DNA from: Bacteroidota bacterium
GTDB taxonomy: Bacteria; Bacteroidota; Ignavibacteria; Ignavibacteriales; Melioribacteraceae
Assembly: GCA_023453125.1 (NCBI GenBank)
Contig: JAEXUB010000065.1
Location: forward strand, 1 to 6,492
Direction of reading: 5' to 3'
DNA: 6,492 bases
Both the position numbers and the translations under genes were made by a program. Shown here one piece after another: positions 5,716 through 6,492 of this stretch (positions within the stretch are counted from its first letter, which is position 1; each line of letters begins with the position of its first letter). The notes beneath the pieces were generated by a model. It was given only the letters and a program-made list of their open reading frames with translations, was not told where the DNA came from and searched no databases.

Positions 5716-6453
5716 TTGAAATCAGTGGATAAAAATATTACTGGGGAGATTGCAAGCCTCCCCCGCGCTTTATCCAAACTCGGGCTGGCTTCCCGATCAA
5801 AGGCTTTTGAACTGATAAAAAAGGGGCACGTATCAGTTAACGGTAATACTATTAAGGATCCTTCCTGCAGGGTCAATATCCAAAAAGATAAAATTTCCGT
5901 AAACGGAACCGAACCGCAAATTCCGGAGAAAATTTACATTGCGCTTAATAAGCCGCGCGGATTGGTAACCACAACTTCTGACGAGAAAGGAAGAGATACT
6001 GTTTTCAAATGTTTTGAGAAAGAGGATTTCCCCCATATATTCCCCGTTGGAAGACTCGATAAGGCAAGCGAAGGGCTCCTCTTTATTACAAACGATACCA
6101 ATTGGGGAAACCAAATAACAGCCCCCGAAAACAGAATTGAAAAGACCTACCACGTCCAGATAAACATTCCCTCGGCTGTCTCTGTTATTGATAAAATCAA
6201 ATTGGGAATTGTTTCAAAAGAAGGAAAACTAAAAGTCATCTCTATTAAAGAAGTAAGGCAGGGAGATAAGAACTGCTGGGTGGAAATAGTTTTAGATGAA
6301 GGGAAAAACCGTCATATAAGGAAAATATTCGAAGCACTCGGTATTGAAGTGCTCCGGCTTATTAGAATTAAAATTGGTAATGTTGAATTGGGGAATCTGG
6401 CAAAGGGGGAATTCAGACATCTCACCCCCGAAGAGGTTAAATGTTTTATTTAA
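5716..6453 (+). CDS. rRNA pseudouridine synthase, RsuA/RluB/E/F family
   Basis: A 245-residue cytoplasmic enzyme that isomerises a uridine in rRNA to pseudouridine. An S4 RNA-binding domain comes first (about 14-62: LPRALSKLGLASRSKAFELI, then GHVSVNG). The catalytic domain follows: LNKPRGLVTT (77-86), the signature GRLDKASEGLLFITND (112-127) with catalytic D115, EKTYHV (142-147), and the C-terminal GKNRHIRKIFEALG (196-209) and LRLIRIKIGNVELGNL (213-228). Length and order are standard. The S4 domain plus GRLDxxSEGLL places it in the RsuA branch rather than RluA or TruB; which rRNA position it modifies cannot be told. The frame is open back to 5614 inside the hydrolase gene, but the extra residues are not family-like, so TTG at 5716 (or GTG at 5725) is the likely start. 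It lies 4 nt behind the hydrolase and is probably co-transcribed with it. Confidence 0.92.
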   Translation: MKSVDKNITGEIASLPRALSKLGLASRSKAFELIKKGHVSVNGNTIKDPSCRVNIQKDKISVNGTEPQIPEKIYIALNKPRGLVTTTSDEKGRDTVFKCFEKEDFPHIFPVGRLDKASEGLLFITNDTNWGNQITAPENRIEKTYHVQINIPSAVSVIDKIKLGIVSKEGKLKVISIKEVRQGDKNCWVEIVLDEGKNRHIRKIFEALGIEVLRLIRIKIGNVELGNLAKGEFRHLTPEEVKCFI

Positions 6454-6492
6454 CCCCTCAGTTTATCCAGTAGAGAGCTTATCTGCTCCGCT
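6450..6492 (-). CDS. Possible C-terminus of a convergent gene (runs off the window)
   Basis: On the minus strand, 13 open codons end at TAA (6452-6450) and read AEQISSLLDKLRG, a plausible amphipathic helix such as ends many proteins. The stop would overlap the pseudouridine synthase stop by four bases, and no terminator hairpin lies between. This is too short for family assignment and could be chance. Confidence 0.35.
   Translation of the reverse strand, partial: AEQISSLLDKLRG

Noticed and set aside
5833..6153. 106-codon minus-strand frame inside the pseudouridine synthase gene
   Set aside because: It is antisense to the conserved S4 and catalytic regions and has no family features of its own.

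Overview
The window reads as an ordinary chromosomal stretch from a bacterium of the Bacteroidota/Ignavibacteria/Chlorobi lineage. This placement is an inference. It rests on the style of the exported proteins (short signal peptides ending in AAAQ or YSQ, a lipoprotein with an LAGC lipobox), a secreted Bacteroides-type sialidase with an extra N-terminal domain, and moderately AT-rich codon use. Clear GGAG-type ribosome binding sites in front of several genes fit Ignavibacteria-like organisms better than Bacteroides or Flavobacterium. The standard genetic code is used, and no frameshift, insertion sequence, RNA gene or CRISPR array was seen.

Layout: (1) Positions 1-640, minus strand: an ECF sigma factor whose stop codon overlaps the start of a truncated downstream gene (ATGA); the latter looks like the N-terminus of its anti-sigma factor. 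(2) Positions 641-805: a divergent intergenic region with a candidate ECF-type promoter for the sigma gene and an inverted repeat. (3) Positions 806-1927, plus strand: a two-part GNAT-fold acyltransferase-like protein of unknown substrate, followed by an intrinsic terminator. (4) Positions 2052-2771, plus strand: a lipoprotein with a C-terminal Asp/Asn-rich calcium-loop-like motif, followed by a strong terminator. (5) Positions 2870-6453, plus strand: a tight three-gene cluster of a secreted GH33 sialidase with five Asp-boxes, an exported class A beta-lactamase-fold serine hydrolase resembling Streptomyces ORF12/Cpe, and an RsuA/RluB/E/F-type pseudouridine synthase. The first pair overlaps by 20 nt and the second is 4 nt apart. 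(6) The last ~40 bases may hold the C-terminus of a convergent minus-strand gene.

How they fit together: the sigma/anti-sigma pair would be a signal-responsive regulatory module. The sialidase and serine hydrolase are both exported and probably translationally coupled, so they plausibly act together in the periplasm or outside the cell on glycan or envelope substrates. The pseudouridine synthase is a cytoplasmic ribosome-modification enzyme that probably shares the transcript without sharing the function. I see no clearly new multi-gene system. The most noteworthy items are the ORF12-like hydrolase lacking an obvious class A deacylating glutamate, its coupling to the sialidase, and the candidate self-regulated sigma promoter.
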